Shown piece after piece: positions 36,914 to 45,324 of a stretch of DNA of 64,000 nucleotides. Position 1 is the stretch's first letter; the number at the start of each line of letters is the position of its first letter. The notes under the pieces were generated by a model. The model was not told the origin of the DNA and searched no databases. It saw only the letters and a program-made list of their open reading frames with translations. Origin of the DNA: CAG-791 sp963596015. Lineage in GTDB: Bacteria > Bacillota > Clostridia > Lachnospirales > Lachnospiraceae. Where the stretch lies: the NCBI GenBank assembly GCA_963596015.1, contig CAVBJS010000004.1:17127-81126 (forward strand), given 5' to 3'. The position numbers and the translations under genes were made by a program.

Positions 36914-37003
36914 GTACGTTCTCCGTTTTTTGTCAAATACATACTTACCTTTTTATGCCACAGCTGATTTCCCTTGTATTTTAGCAGCTGTCGGGCAGAT
37001 ACG

Positions 37004-37039
37004 CAAAAAAAGCAGCGGTGCCGGAGCGGTACCGCTGCT
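37004..37039 (-). terminator. Intrinsic terminator after the transaldolase-like gene
   Basis: AGCAGCGGT (37011-37019) pairs with ACCGCTGCT (37031-37039). On the minus strand the stem is followed by seven Ts (37010-37004). Confidence 0.85.
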
Positions 37040-37083
37040 TTCATATCTTCGTGACTACATACTCTTCAGATCTATCTTCAACC

Positions 37084-37743
37084 TTATTCTCCGAACACAG
37101 CCACATAATCCGCCTTAAACTTCTCAATTCCCTGATCCGTAAGGGGATGCTTGGTCATCTGCTCGATAACCTTGTAGGGCACGGTGGCGATGTCAGCGCC
37201 GGCCAGTGCACAGTCTGTGATATGGATGGGATTGCGCACAGATGCTGCGATGATCTCGGTATGAATGTCCGGGTAGTTACTGAAGATCTCGCTGATGGTC
37301 TGAATCAGGTCGATACCCGGCTGGCTGATGTCGTCCAGGCGACCAAGGAAAGGACTGACGTAGGTTGCACCGGCCCGGGCAGCCAACAGTGCCTGATTGG
37401 CGGAGAAGATCAAGGTGCAGTTGGTGGGAATGCCCTTTGCATTCAGCGCTTTGATAGCCTTAAGTCCCTCCGGGGTCATAGGGATCTTGACCACCATATG
37501 CTTAGGATCAAGGGCATAGATAGCCTCACCCTCTTTGATCATATTTTCTGCATCGGTAGTAGTGGCTTTTACCTCACCGGAAATAGGTCCATCCACGATG
37601 GTCGCGATCTCTGCCAGCGTCTTAGCGTAGTCCTTGTGCTCCTTGGCGATCAGACTGGGATTGGTGGTGACGCCTGCGATCACACCCATATCGTTTGCCT
37701 TGCGGATCTCATCCACATTTGCTGTGTCAATAAAGAATTTCAT
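37084..37743 (-). CDS. fsa: Fructose-6-phosphate aldolase / transaldolase-like (TalC/FSA)
   Basis: A 219-residue class I aldolase of the small transaldolase family. The Schiff-base lysine is K86 in MVVKIPMT, the N-terminus MKFFIDTANVDEIRKANDMG and the TTNPSLIAKE motif are typical, and the length matches FSA/TalC. Whether it acts as fructose-6-phosphate aldolase or as a true transaldolase depends on active-site residues I cannot settle by eye. GGAGAGGG lies just upstream of ATG 37743. It is followed by its own terminator and appears monocistronic. Confidence 0.9.
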   Translation of the reverse strand: MKFFIDTANVDEIRKANDMGVIAGVTTNPSLIAKEHKDYAKTLAEIATIVDGPISGEVKATTTDAENMIKEGEAIYALDPKHMVVKIPMTPEGLKAIKALNAKGIPTNCTLIFSANQALLAARAGATYVSPFLGRLDDISQPGIDLIQTISEIFSNYPDIHTEIIAASVRNPIHITDCALAGADIATVPYKVIEQMTKHPLTDQGIEKFKADYVAVFGE

Positions 37744-37977
37744 AGCCCTCTCCTTTTCCTCTCTCTATTTAAAAGCCAACTTAGCTTGTTGCAACATATT
37801 CTGGCTGCCGGTCTTCGCTGCAAAGATAACGGGAACTGCCGGAATGATACTGCCCATTCCGTCTCCACATCACCGTACCAATCGACAGGCATTTCGAGAT
37901 AGCTAACATATCTTTATTATGACCGATTGTCCTTCCGTTGTAAAAGAAAAACTAAAAATTTAGTAATCTGTTTTACA

Positions 37978-40293
37978 CTACATTTCCATGAGCTGTTTTG
38001 TCTTAAAAGCCAAAAGCAGGATCACAAGTCCCATTGCGAAGATCAGTGCCGTAACAGCTAATAGCATGGGGGAAAGCACCGCAATTTCCAAAAGAGAGGG
38101 AAACAGCCAAAGTGCCCCAAAGGTTCCCACCACCATAGTGATACAGATAAAGCTGCGAAGCGCCGTAAAAGGGATACAGCTTTTGACCACCGCCGCCATA
38201 GTGGTCAGGATCAGCAAAAAATACATCATGGTCTGCTTTTGCGCTGCCGGCAAAGGAAGAAACAAGGCAGCAAACATCATCATACTGGTGGCTGTCAACG
38301 CAAAGGGCAGCGCATTTCCAATAGCCTTTTGCAAGAAGCTTCCCCTGATCTTTCCGGTATCCGCTTCAAAAATAGTCAGGAAGGAGGGATAGGCCTCCAT
38401 AGCTGCATCAATGAGGGTGATTTGGATGGGAATAAAAGGGAAGGCAATGTTTCCCATGAGGCAAAGGACTGATAGCAACAGGGAATAAATGGTCTTAATG
38501 AAAAATACCCCTGCCGTTCTCGTCACGTTATTGACCACCTTGCGTCCTTCCATCACCACCTGGGGCAGATGGGTAAAGTCTGACTCCAATAAGACGATCT
38601 GGGAAATCTGACGGCTGGCATCGCTTCCCTCGGCCACTGCGATAGAGCAATCTGCTGTCCTTAATGCCAGCAGGTCGTTTACCCCATCTCCCGTCATGGC
38701 CACATGATGGCCCTGCTGCTTCAGCGCGGCTACCAATTCTTGTTTTTGCCGCGGCGTCACTCTGGCAAACACATCATATTTCTCACAGATCTTCTCATAA
38801 TCGATGCTTTCTCCCAGCATCGACATATCCACAGCTTTTTCCCAGTGCTTTAACCCTGCTTTCTTTGCTGCCATGGACACTGTTTTTACATGATCACCGG
38901 AGATGACCTTGACCGCAACCCCTTCCCGGTAAAAATACGCCAGGGTTTCGCCTACCTTATTTCGTATGGTATCCTCCAGCACGATACTATACAAAGGAAG
39001 CACATCAGATGGCAGGCTTTCTTCTTCCTGCCGGTTCTTCCTGCTGTATCCCACAGCAAGAACCCGGTATCCCTGATCTAATGCCCGTGAAATACGCTCT
39101 GTCTCTCCGACCATGATGCGCTCCGGTGCGCCGATAAAAACCGTTCCCGCCGTTCCAAAGCAAACAGCACCCCACTTTCGCTTCGAAGAAAACGCAAGCT
39201 TTCCGGTGGGCGTATAGCTAAGTACCGGCTTCCATTTCTCTTTCAGTGCCTGCATTGTGGCATTATTATCATCGCTGGCTGCCAGATAGGATCTAAGAAG
39301 TCTCTCAGCTTCCTCTTCTCCCGGATGATCTTCCCCCTTTGTATCGCCCACATAGAGGATCTCTTTTACCTTCATCTTTCCATCGGTCAATGTACCGGTC
39401 TTATCCAGGCACAATACGTCCACATGGGCCAGTGTTTCCAGCGCGTAAATATTCTGTACCAGGATCTTCTTTTTAGAAAGACGGATCACGCCGTTGGCAA
39501 GGGATACGGAGATCAAAAGCACCAGGCCTTTGGGAAGCATTCCCAAAAGCGCTGCTGCGGTAGCCACTATGGCACTGTTAAACGTCGCAGTACGAAGCAG
39601 AAACGCCTCCATGAATAAAAGGACTCCCAACGGCAAGATCAGAAAGCTGGTAAACCGGGTAACCTTCCGCATGGAGGCCAGTAACTCACTTCCCGTCTCC
39701 TTCTCTGCTTTAACGGCATCCGCCAGCTTTCCCACATAGCTTTCCCTTCCAGTATGTAACACCCGGGCATAACATTTTCCGGAAACAACAGCGCTGCCGG
39801 AAAGAAGACTGTCTCCTGCCTCTTTTATAACGGCGTCACTTTCCCCCGTCAGCAGGGATTCATTGACTTCCAGGCTTCCGGATAATACCACTGCGTCGCC
39901 GCAGATCTGGTATCCGCTTTCCAGGATCATTACATCCTCCGTAACGAGCTCTTCTGCGGCTATGGTCTTTTCTTTTTCATCCCGCAACACCTTGACCTGC
40001 GGACGGTTCAGCAGCGACAATTCATCTACCAGCTTTTTGGCCTTCAGCTCCTGAAAAATACCGATCAGAATATTCGCCAGGATAATGGCGATAAAAAACA
40101 TGTTGGAGTAGGCTCCTACCAGAAACAAAAGTATGGCGATCGAAAAATTAAGCAGATTAAACAGCGTAAATACATTCTCTCTGATGATCTGTCCCGTTGA
40201 TCTGGTGATGGAACGACCAGGCGCATTGTCGGATGTCTGTCGTTTTCTTTCTTCAACCTCTGCCGAGGTTAAACCTGTCATTTTTCCCTGCAC
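37978..40293 (-). CDS. Cation-translocating P-type ATPase
   Basis: A 771-residue P-type ATPase. It has actuator loop LLTGES (147-152), phosphorylation site DKTGTLTD (D297), hinge MTGDGVNDLLALRTADCSIAV and about ten TM helices. The ion-binding M4 motif is LPKGL (253-257) instead of the PEGL of calcium pumps, as in a group of Firmicutes ATPases of unassigned substrate. There are no N-terminal metal-binding domains. The start is GTG at 40293, with GGAGG 8 bases upstream. It lies 278 bp downstream of an OmpR-type regulator on the same strand, preceded by three 11-12-bp direct repeats. Confidence 0.9.
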   Translation of the reverse strand: MQGKMTGLTSAEVEERKRQTSDNAPGRSITRSTGQIIRENVFTLFNLLNFSIAILLFLVGAYSNMFFIAIILANILIGIFQELKAKKLVDELSLLNRPQVKVLRDEKEKTIAAEELVTEDVMILESGYQICGDAVVLSGSLEVNESLLTGESDAVIKEAGDSLLSGSAVVSGKCYARVLHTGRESYVGKLADAVKAEKETGSELLASMRKVTRFTSFLILPLGVLLFMEAFLLRTATFNSAIVATAAALLGMLPKGLVLLISVSLANGVIRLSKKKILVQNIYALETLAHVDVLCLDKTGTLTDGKMKVKEILYVGDTKGEDHPGEEEAERLLRSYLAASDDNNATMQALKEKWKPVLSYTPTGKLAFSSKRKWGAVCFGTAGTVFIGAPERIMVGETERISRALDQGYRVLAVGYSRKNRQEEESLPSDVLPLYSIVLEDTIRNKVGETLAYFYREGVAVKVISGDHVKTVSMAAKKAGLKHWEKAVDMSMLGESIDYEKICEKYDVFARVTPRQKQELVAALKQQGHHVAMTGDGVNDLLALRTADCSIAVAEGSDASRQISQIVLLESDFTHLPQVVMEGRKVVNNVTRTAGVFFIKTIYSLLLSVLCLMGNIAFPFIPIQITLIDAAMEAYPSFLTIFEADTGKIRGSFLQKAIGNALPFALTATSMMMFAALFLPLPAAQKQTMMYFLLILTTMAAVVKSCIPFTALRSFICITMVVGTFGALWLFPSLLEIAVLSPMLLAVTALIFAMGLVILLLAFKTKQLMEM

Positions 40294-40380
40294 AGTAATT
40301 CCTCCATTCCTGATGACTTATGCATCACGACTAGAGGATAGCCCCCGGGAATAAACCACAGAAAAACCAATCTTAAACTA

Positions 40381-40424
40381 TTTATAAAACGTCCCCACAA
40401 AGAGTCCGACAAAGGGTCCGCAAA
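40381..40424 (-). promoter_or_regulatory. Direct repeats and -10 upstream of the P-type ATPase
   Basis: On the minus strand TTTGCGGACCC, TTTGTCGGACTC and TTTGTGGGGAC follow each other (40424-40391), spaced 11-12 bases. A TATAAA -10 (40386-40381) comes shortly after. Side-by-side repeats with this spacing are typical of OmpR-family response regulators. The sequence differs from the repeats at 42896-42914. Confidence 0.4.
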
Positions 40425-40571
40425 AAGCATCCAAACCTTTGCCGGATACAAACTGACATAGATATCCTTTTATACCCTATGGATAACATTTAGCATAAAA
40501 AGATACGACATCAATGTCATTTACAAGAAACGCTATGCGCACTTCCTGCAAACACATTACCTGCAAATACA

Positions 40572-41258
40572 TCACCCCCGAAAACGATATCCTGCGCCCC
40601 ATACGGTTTCTATATAATGAGGATCGGAGGGATCCTTCTCCAGCTTCTCTCGCAGCCGGTTGATATGCACCGCCACCGTCGCATTATCCCCCATAGCCTC
40701 TAACCCCCATACTTTTTCGTATAATGTCTCCCTGTCAAATACCATATCTACATGCAGCATCAGGAACAACAAAAGTTCGTATTCCTTATTTTTCAGCATG
40801 ACCTCTCTTTCATTCACAAAAACCCGGTGTGTGCCGGTATTCAGCCTGATATTGCCCAGCGAGATCTCAGAGGGAGTCTTCTGTCTGCCCAGGACTCTGC
40901 GATACTGGGCCAGGTTTGCCTTTACTCTGGCCACCAGTACTGCAGGTGAAAAAGGCTTTTCTATGTAATCATCGGCTCCCAGTCCAAGCCCCCGGATCTT
41001 ATCTATATCTTCCTGTCTGGCAGTTACCATCAGGATAGGAATGCATACCTTTTCCCGGAGCTTACGGCATACCTGAAAGCCATCCATTCCGGGCAGCATC
41101 AGATCCAGCAAGATCAGATCAAACACACCGCTTGATCCGCGATTTAAGCCGGTTATGCCATCGATCGCAATCTCCACCTGAAATCCATCGATCTCCAGAT
41201 AATCCCGTTCAATGGCGGCAATGGCTTCATCATCCTCAATGATCAATATTTTATCCAT
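40572..41258 (-). CDS. OmpR/PhoB family response regulator
   Basis: A 228-residue two-component regulator: receiver domain with phosphoacceptor D52 in LILLDLMLPGMDG and K in DDYIEKPF, then a winged-helix DNA-binding domain (about 130-228, ending VWGAGYRFRG). Its ATG overlaps the TGA of the upstream kinase gene (TGATG at 41258), so the two are translated together. Candidate target sites are the 11-bp direct repeats at 42896-42914, in front of the divergent micro-peptide operon. Confidence 0.93.
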   Translation of the reverse strand: MDKILIIEDDEAIAAIERDYLEIDGFQVEIAIDGITGLNRGSSGVFDLILLDLMLPGMDGFQVCRKLREKVCIPILMVTARQEDIDKIRGLGLGADDYIEKPFSPAVLVARVKANLAQYRRVLGRQKTPSEISLGNIRLNTGTHRVFVNEREVMLKNKEYELLLFLMLHVDMVFDRETLYEKVWGLEAMGDNATVAVHINRLREKLEKDPSDPHYIETVWGAGYRFRG

Positions 41259-42685
41259 CAGGCTTCCTTCCCATATGCAAATTCCATTCGTATTTCCAAA
41301 CCGCCCATCGGAGAAACGCAGGCAAAAACACTTCCACCCATCTGCTTTACCGCCGCCGATACGATAGCCAGGCCAAGACCACTGCCCTGATGCGGATTTT
41401 GTCTGGATGGGTCAACACGATAAAAGACCTCAAACAAATGGGGAAGGGCTTCTTCGGGAACCCCCGGCCCGTCATCGGCAAAAGACAGGTAAAATCCTTG
41501 TTCCTGTCGATGAAGTACTATCCGGAGCATTCCCTGTTCTTTTATTTTATATTTCAGACTGTTTTCCATAATATTGGCTACAATCCGCTGCAGCTGCACA
41601 GGATCTGCCTGCATAGTAACCGCTTCCAGATCCGTCCTGATGGAAAGCCCCTTCTGACAGTATTCCTCTTGCCGGGCATTCACCATCTCTTCTATAGCCT
41701 CATCCAGCCTTATTTCACATGTCTTTGCCTGATACTCTCCCAATTCCATTTTTGTAAACAGAAATAATCGCGAAACGATCCTGTCCAGATCCCTTGCCTT
41801 GGCATTGATGGTTTCCAGGTAACGCTGCTGTGCCTCCGGCGTTTTGGCGATACCATCCAAAAGTCCTTCCACATAGGCCTGAATAGAGGTAAGGGGCGAA
41901 CGAATATCATGGGAAATACCGGCAATCAATTCCTTTCGGCTGCGTTCCTGCTGCTGAATCTGCTGCACCAGTTCCTTTAATCTTCCCGCCATCTCATTGA
42001 AGTCTCGGCAAACCGGCAGGAACTCATCCTGTCTATCATAGGCGATGCGGTACTCTAAATTTCCATCTCTTAATTCATGCACGCCCTTTACCAAAATGTC
42101 CAGGGGCTCCTCGATCCGCCGAAATACATATTTGGTCAAAAAGCGGTTAGCTAATAAAATAGAGAGAAAGATCACAAGCAGAATGACCGCTGCCGATAAG
42201 AGCACTGCTGTTTTAAGTTCTGCATAAGAGTGTACGTTATAATATTCCCCTGACAGAAAAATAGTATAAACCTCCTCCTGTATCGTGCACTGATCCGCAT
42301 ACAGCATATGTCCGTTTTGGGTGATCATACCATTATTTTCTAACAAAGCGGCCGCCGCATACAGCCCGCTGTCATCGGCTATCTCATCCCCATAGACATA
42401 GACGGTGCTGCCCGAACAGTTCACCTTAAGCCGAAGGTGATTCTTTTCCAAGATCACATCAACGGAAGAAAAATCCCACCCATTCTCCAGGCTCTCTTTT
42501 ACTCCCTCGGAAACAGCCGTACATACTACCTCAAATTCTTCCTGATCATGGATCCCGATTCCCAAGCCATGGATCAGGGCAAACCAGATAAATCCCACGC
42601 AGGCCACACCGATCAAAGTTGTCGCCATCACCGGGATTAAGATCATCAGAATATTTGACCAGAACAGTCTTTTCTTGATCGTCAT
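41258..42685 (-). CDS. Sensor histidine kinase (two TM segments, HAMP)
   Basis: A 475-residue membrane kinase. TM1 is at about 12-36, an extracellular sensor of about 115 residues follows, TM2 is at about 158-178, then HAMP. The HisKA box is ELIAGISHDIRSPLTSIQAYVEG (His in SHDIRSPLT), with ATPase boxes NIMENSLKYK, FADDGPGVPEE and GSGLGLAIV. The kinase gene precedes its regulator, reversing the commoner order. It is divergent from two micro-peptide genes (43055-43260), with 369 bp between the starts. The signal sensed is unknown; cell-envelope stress is typical for this class. Confidence 0.92.
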   Translation of the reverse strand: MTIKKRLFWSNILMILIPVMATTLIGVACVGFIWFALIHGLGIGIHDQEEFEVVCTAVSEGVKESLENGWDFSSVDVILEKNHLRLKVNCSGSTVYVYGDEIADDSGLYAAAALLENNGMITQNGHMLYADQCTIQEEVYTIFLSGEYYNVHSYAELKTAVLLSAAVILLVIFLSILLANRFLTKYVFRRIEEPLDILVKGVHELRDGNLEYRIAYDRQDEFLPVCRDFNEMAGRLKELVQQIQQQERSRKELIAGISHDIRSPLTSIQAYVEGLLDGIAKTPEAQQRYLETINAKARDLDRIVSRLFLFTKMELGEYQAKTCEIRLDEAIEEMVNARQEEYCQKGLSIRTDLEAVTMQADPVQLQRIVANIMENSLKYKIKEQGMLRIVLHRQEQGFYLSFADDGPGVPEEALPHLFEVFYRVDPSRQNPHQGSGLGLAIVSAAVKQMGGSVFACVSPMGGLEIRMEFAYGKEA

Positions 42686-42895
42686 GCTACTTTTCTACTC
42701 TCCATTTCAACAGCGCTTTGTCAAAAGCAGCACACAGGTCTTCGATTCTCCCAAAGCGACCTTACGATCCGCGCGTGTCCAAGATCTGTGCTGCCATTAA
42801 AGATATCTTATTTTATGGTAGCACACTCGCACTGAGAATTTATAAACAGCTTTTAAACTCGACACAGTTCTGCATTTTCTTTTGTTTCCATCATA

Positions 42896-42931
42896 TTTGA
42901 TACGCTTTTGATACACGCATTGAAGTAGAAT
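42896..42931 (+). promoter_or_regulatory. OmpR-type direct repeats and -10 before the micro-peptide operon
   Basis: TTTGATAC occurs at 42896-42903 and again at 42907-42914, exactly 11 bp apart. A TAGAAT -10 follows at 42926-42931. The repeats cover the place where a -35 would be, and no consensus -35 is present. This is the layout of promoters activated by OmpR-family regulators. Such a regulator is encoded in the divergent operon. Confidence 0.6.
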
Positions 42932-43054
42932 TAGCTCAATAAAGAAAGAGAGACAGAGAAATAAAAAAAGAGTAAGAATCTGATATCTCTATCCAAAAAA
43001 GTGAAACGAACAATTTACCTGAACCTATTAACTTTTCAAAAAAAGGATGTAGCT

Positions 43055-43132
43055 ATGTATTGGTTGATCCCTGTTAGCCTTCTCGTAATGAAGGTTTGTG
43101 AAGTGATCCTCAAAGAAATGGACAAGAAGTAA
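43055..43132 (+). CDS. Small hydrophobic peptide, 25 residues
   Basis: ATG 43055 is preceded by AAAAGGATG, with the usual spacing. The product starts MYWLIPVSLLVMKVCEVIL, a single short hydrophobic stretch, and ends in a charged KEMDKK tail, so it is probably a one-helix membrane peptide with the tail in the cytoplasm. I know no family for it. The gene is followed after 59 bp by a second micro-peptide gene, and together they are divergent from a two-component system. Size and tail recall regulators of membrane pumps or kinases, but no function can be claimed. Confidence 0.6.
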   Translation: MYWLIPVSLLVMKVCEVILKEMDKK

Positions 43133-43191
43133 AAAAGTAAAAAAGAAGTTTCGTAAATAAAGAAAGATTATAAACGAAAGGAGACAACATT

Positions 43192-43260
43192 ATGTTATCG
43201 ATCTTAAAGACTATCATTTCCATTGGAAGCATATTCAGAAAGATTTTTACACAGAAATAG
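43192..43260 (+). CDS. Small cationic amphipathic peptide, 22 residues
   Basis: ATG 43192 is preceded by AAAGGAGACAACATT, one of the best ribosome binding sites in the window. The product starts MLSILKTIISIGSIF and ends RKIFTQK. It is hydrophobic with about four positive and no negative residues, as in amphipathic membrane-active peptides (phenol-soluble modulin or type I toxin-like). It has no Cys and no leader, so it does not resemble an AgrD or lantibiotic precursor. A terminator follows at 43312-43343. The quality of the translation signals is the main evidence that it is a real gene. Confidence 0.6.
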   Translation: MLSILKTIISIGSIFRKIFTQK

Positions 43261-43311
43261 CCGCACAGGGCTTACAATTTAATACCGCACTTAATGAAAG
43301 CAGATGAATGA

Positions 43312-43352
43312 AAGCAGGTGAAGACGAAAGTCCTCACCTGCTTCTTTTCATT
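43312..43352 (+). terminator. Terminator of the micro-peptide operon
   Basis: AAGCAGGTGA-GAC and GTC-TCACCTGCTT pair (43312-43343) around a GAAA loop, followed by CTTTTCATTT. Related hairpins occur at 47952 and 52456. Confidence 0.8.
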
Positions 43353-43391
43353 TAATACTTCTTTTCATTTAATACTTCTTTTCATTTAATA
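43341..43391. repeat. 17-bp tandem repeat, three perfect copies
   Basis: CTTCTTTTCATTTAATA is repeated three times without change (43341, 43358, 43375). It begins inside the 3' half of the terminator stem, so the T-rich tail of the terminator has been triplicated. Confidence 0.95.
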
Positions 43392-43456
43392 ATGCTGCAG
43401 ACTTTTTGCTTATCTTTGGCGTTGCCGGATCATCCGATGCCCCGCATTGATGCCTC

Positions 43457-44086
43457 TTACTTGATAAATCCTACCTGCCTGCTGATAATCTCGATCTGCT
43501 CGTCCTTCTTCTTATTATACTCCACCTTCTTCTCTTCAAAGTAGTTCTTGCCATAGGAATCGATGGAGACGATCAGGGGACCGAACTCTTTTACGTGGCA
43601 GTGCCACAGGGTCTCAGGCATTCCTAAATCCTTCCACTGCGCTTCTACGATCTCCTCTACTTCCACTGCTGCCACCACAGCATTTCCGGCAGGAAATACA
43701 CAATGGATCGCGCCGAAATCCTTACAGGCTCTCTCCGTATTTTCCTTCATGCCGCCTTTACCGACGATAACCCGGACACCGGTGGTCTCTACGAATTCAT
43801 ACTCGAATTTCTCCATTCTCATGGATGTGGTAGGTCCTACGGAGACCATTTCATATTTTTCATCTCCTAACGGACGGATGATGGGGCCCGCATGGAGGAT
43901 CGCAGCATCTCTCACATCAACAGGGATCTCTCTTCCTTCCTCTACCACACGGCGGTGTGCCACATCCCTGCAGGTAGTGATATCTCCTGTAAGATATACG
44001 ATGTCACCGATATGGATATCCTTCAAGTCTTCTGCGGATACGGGCGTTACCAGAATCTTCTTACCATCTTCTATTTTTACAGCCAT
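43457..44086 (-). CDS. ttdB: L(+)-tartrate dehydratase beta subunit (or class I fumarase beta)
   Basis: A 209-residue subunit that forms the swivel domain of the [4Fe-4S] hydro-lyase. The sequence follows E. coli TtdB closely along its length: SAEDLKDIHIGDIVYLTGDITTCRDVAHRR, FHAGPI-like LHAGPIIRP, MVSVGPTTSMRME, GVRVIVGKGGM and KEFGPLIVSIDSYG. Together with TtdA it dehydrates L-tartrate to oxaloacetate; a fumarase activity cannot be excluded. ATG 44086 has AAAGGAAA upstream. It lies 109 bp after ttdA, and that gap is filled by a copy of the dispersed leader element. Confidence 0.9.
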   Translation of the reverse strand: MAVKIEDGKKILVTPVSAEDLKDIHIGDIVYLTGDITTCRDVAHRRVVEEGREIPVDVRDAAILHAGPIIRPLGDEKYEMVSVGPTTSMRMEKFEYEFVETTGVRVIVGKGGMKENTERACKDFGAIHCVFPAGNAVVAAVEVEEIVEAQWKDLGMPETLWHCHVKEFGPLIVSIDSYGKNYFEEKKVEYNKKKDEQIEIISRQVGFIK

Positions 44087-44092
44087 TGTTTT

Positions 44093-44157
44093 CCTTTCCT
44101 GCCGCAGCCTGTCTGCGGCACGCGAGGAGAATCTCGCGCAGGCGAATTCTCCGATGT
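44093..44157 (-). repeat. Dispersed leader element between ttdA and ttdB
   Basis: On the minus strand GGAGAATTCGC pairs with GCGAGATTCTCC, then TGCCGCAG pairs with CTGCGGCA, and the sequence ends in GGAAAGGAAA, the ttdB ribosome binding site. Upstream it keeps the CATAGGTGCAGATCACATC flank seen in the 4.6-kb array. It is very similar to the units at 4536-4880 although 39 kb away. Confidence 0.8.
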
Positions 44158-44195
44158 GATCTGCACCTATGACGTTTACACCATCATGCGTATGA

Positions 44196-45107
44196 TCAGT
44201 TCTCTTCCTTGTACTCAAATCCGGTATGTGTATCTACGGTAAAATGCAGGTCTTTGTCAAATACGATATGTCCTCTTCTGTGACTCCAGCAGCCCACATT
44301 CACAGCGACACCGATGGCGGATGGATGGCGAGCGGTATTCTCAATATTGACACCCATAACAGAATAGTGTCCTCCCATACCCTGGGGTCCAAGGCCGATG
44401 GCATTGATACCGTCTTCCAACAGCTTCTCCATCTTGGCTGCGTTGGCATTGTCGTTATGAGATCCTACCCGACGCATCAGGGCCTTTTTGGAATTCAGCG
44501 CTGCGGTCTCTACGGAGGTTCCCACGCCTACACCTACCAACAGGGGCGGGCAGGCATTTAATCCATAGGTGGTCATGCGGTCCAGTACGAACTTGGTCAC
44601 GCCTTCATAACCTTCGCCGGGCATCAGCACTGTGGCATTGCCGGGAAGTGTACATCCGCCGCCGGCCATGTAGGTGTAGATCTCACACTGATCGGAGTTA
44701 GGAACAATGTCCCACCATACCGTAGGGGTCCCTTTTCCCACATTTTTACCGGTGTTGTACTCATCAAAGGTCTCTACGGAATTGTGGCGTAAAGGTGTAG
44801 CAAAGGTAGCCTGCACCACGGCCTCCTTCAGCAATGCTTCCAGATCGTCGATCAAAGGAAATCCGGTGCCGCATTTCACCCAGAATTGTAATACGCCGGT
44901 ATCCTGGCAGGAAGGACGGTCTAACTGCAATGCCAACTCCTGGTTGCGAAACATGGTATCGTAGATAACCTTGGTCATGGGGGTATCTTCTTTATCTCTC
45001 AGTTCCTGTAATTTGGCGATGACATCATCCGGCAGCTTTTTCGCAGTGAATCCCACGAACTGTGCCATAATGTCTGTCAGTTTCTTTACCTGTGCTTCGT
45101 TTGACAT
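44196..45107 (-). CDS. ttdA: L(+)-tartrate dehydratase alpha subunit (or class I fumarase alpha)
   Basis: A 303-residue [4Fe-4S] hydro-lyase subunit, the same length as E. coli TtdA. It shares motifs along its length: RPSCQDTG, APLRHN-like TPLRHNSVE, FDEYNTGKN, YMAGGGCTLPG, VLMPGEGYEG, NACPPLLVGVG and GCWSHRRG. Three conserved cysteines (C67, C152, C273) are the expected cluster ligands. The order transporter-alpha-beta with a divergent LysR gene resembles ttdR/ttdABT, hence the tartrate reading. ATG 45107 has a strong GGAGG. The enzyme is oxygen-sensitive, fitting an anaerobe. Confidence 0.9.
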   Translation of the reverse strand: MSNEAQVKKLTDIMAQFVGFTAKKLPDDVIAKLQELRDKEDTPMTKVIYDTMFRNQELALQLDRPSCQDTGVLQFWVKCGTGFPLIDDLEALLKEAVVQATFATPLRHNSVETFDEYNTGKNVGKGTPTVWWDIVPNSDQCEIYTYMAGGGCTLPGNATVLMPGEGYEGVTKFVLDRMTTYGLNACPPLLVGVGVGTSVETAALNSKKALMRRVGSHNDNANAAKMEKLLEDGINAIGLGPQGMGGHYSVMGVNIENTARHPSAIGVAVNVGCWSHRRGHIVFDKDLHFTVDTHTGFEYKEEN

Positions 45108-45299
45108 ATCTTTTTCCTCCATGTACTTATTCTTTTCTTTAAAAAGGAATAAATGCGATTGCTTATTTCCTGTGCATCCATTCCGTTCTTGCAAACAGCT
45201 TTTCCGTATGCATGTTTCCCTTTGAATAGCTTTTCTCTGTGACAGCCTTTTTATGTTTATGAACAGTCCTTTCTTCACAAAAAGAGTTCCTCACGGATA

Positions 45300-45324
45300 A
45301 AAATTTTATCCTTGCGGATAAAAT
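45300..45324 (-). terminator. Hairpin at the end of the DASS transporter gene
   Basis: On the minus strand ATTTTATCC and GGATAAAAT pair around GCAA, followed by TTTTATCC. The stem overlaps the last codons of the transporter. It may be a weak terminator or processing site that lowers expression of ttdAB relative to the transporter, or protects the 3' end. Confidence 0.4.
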
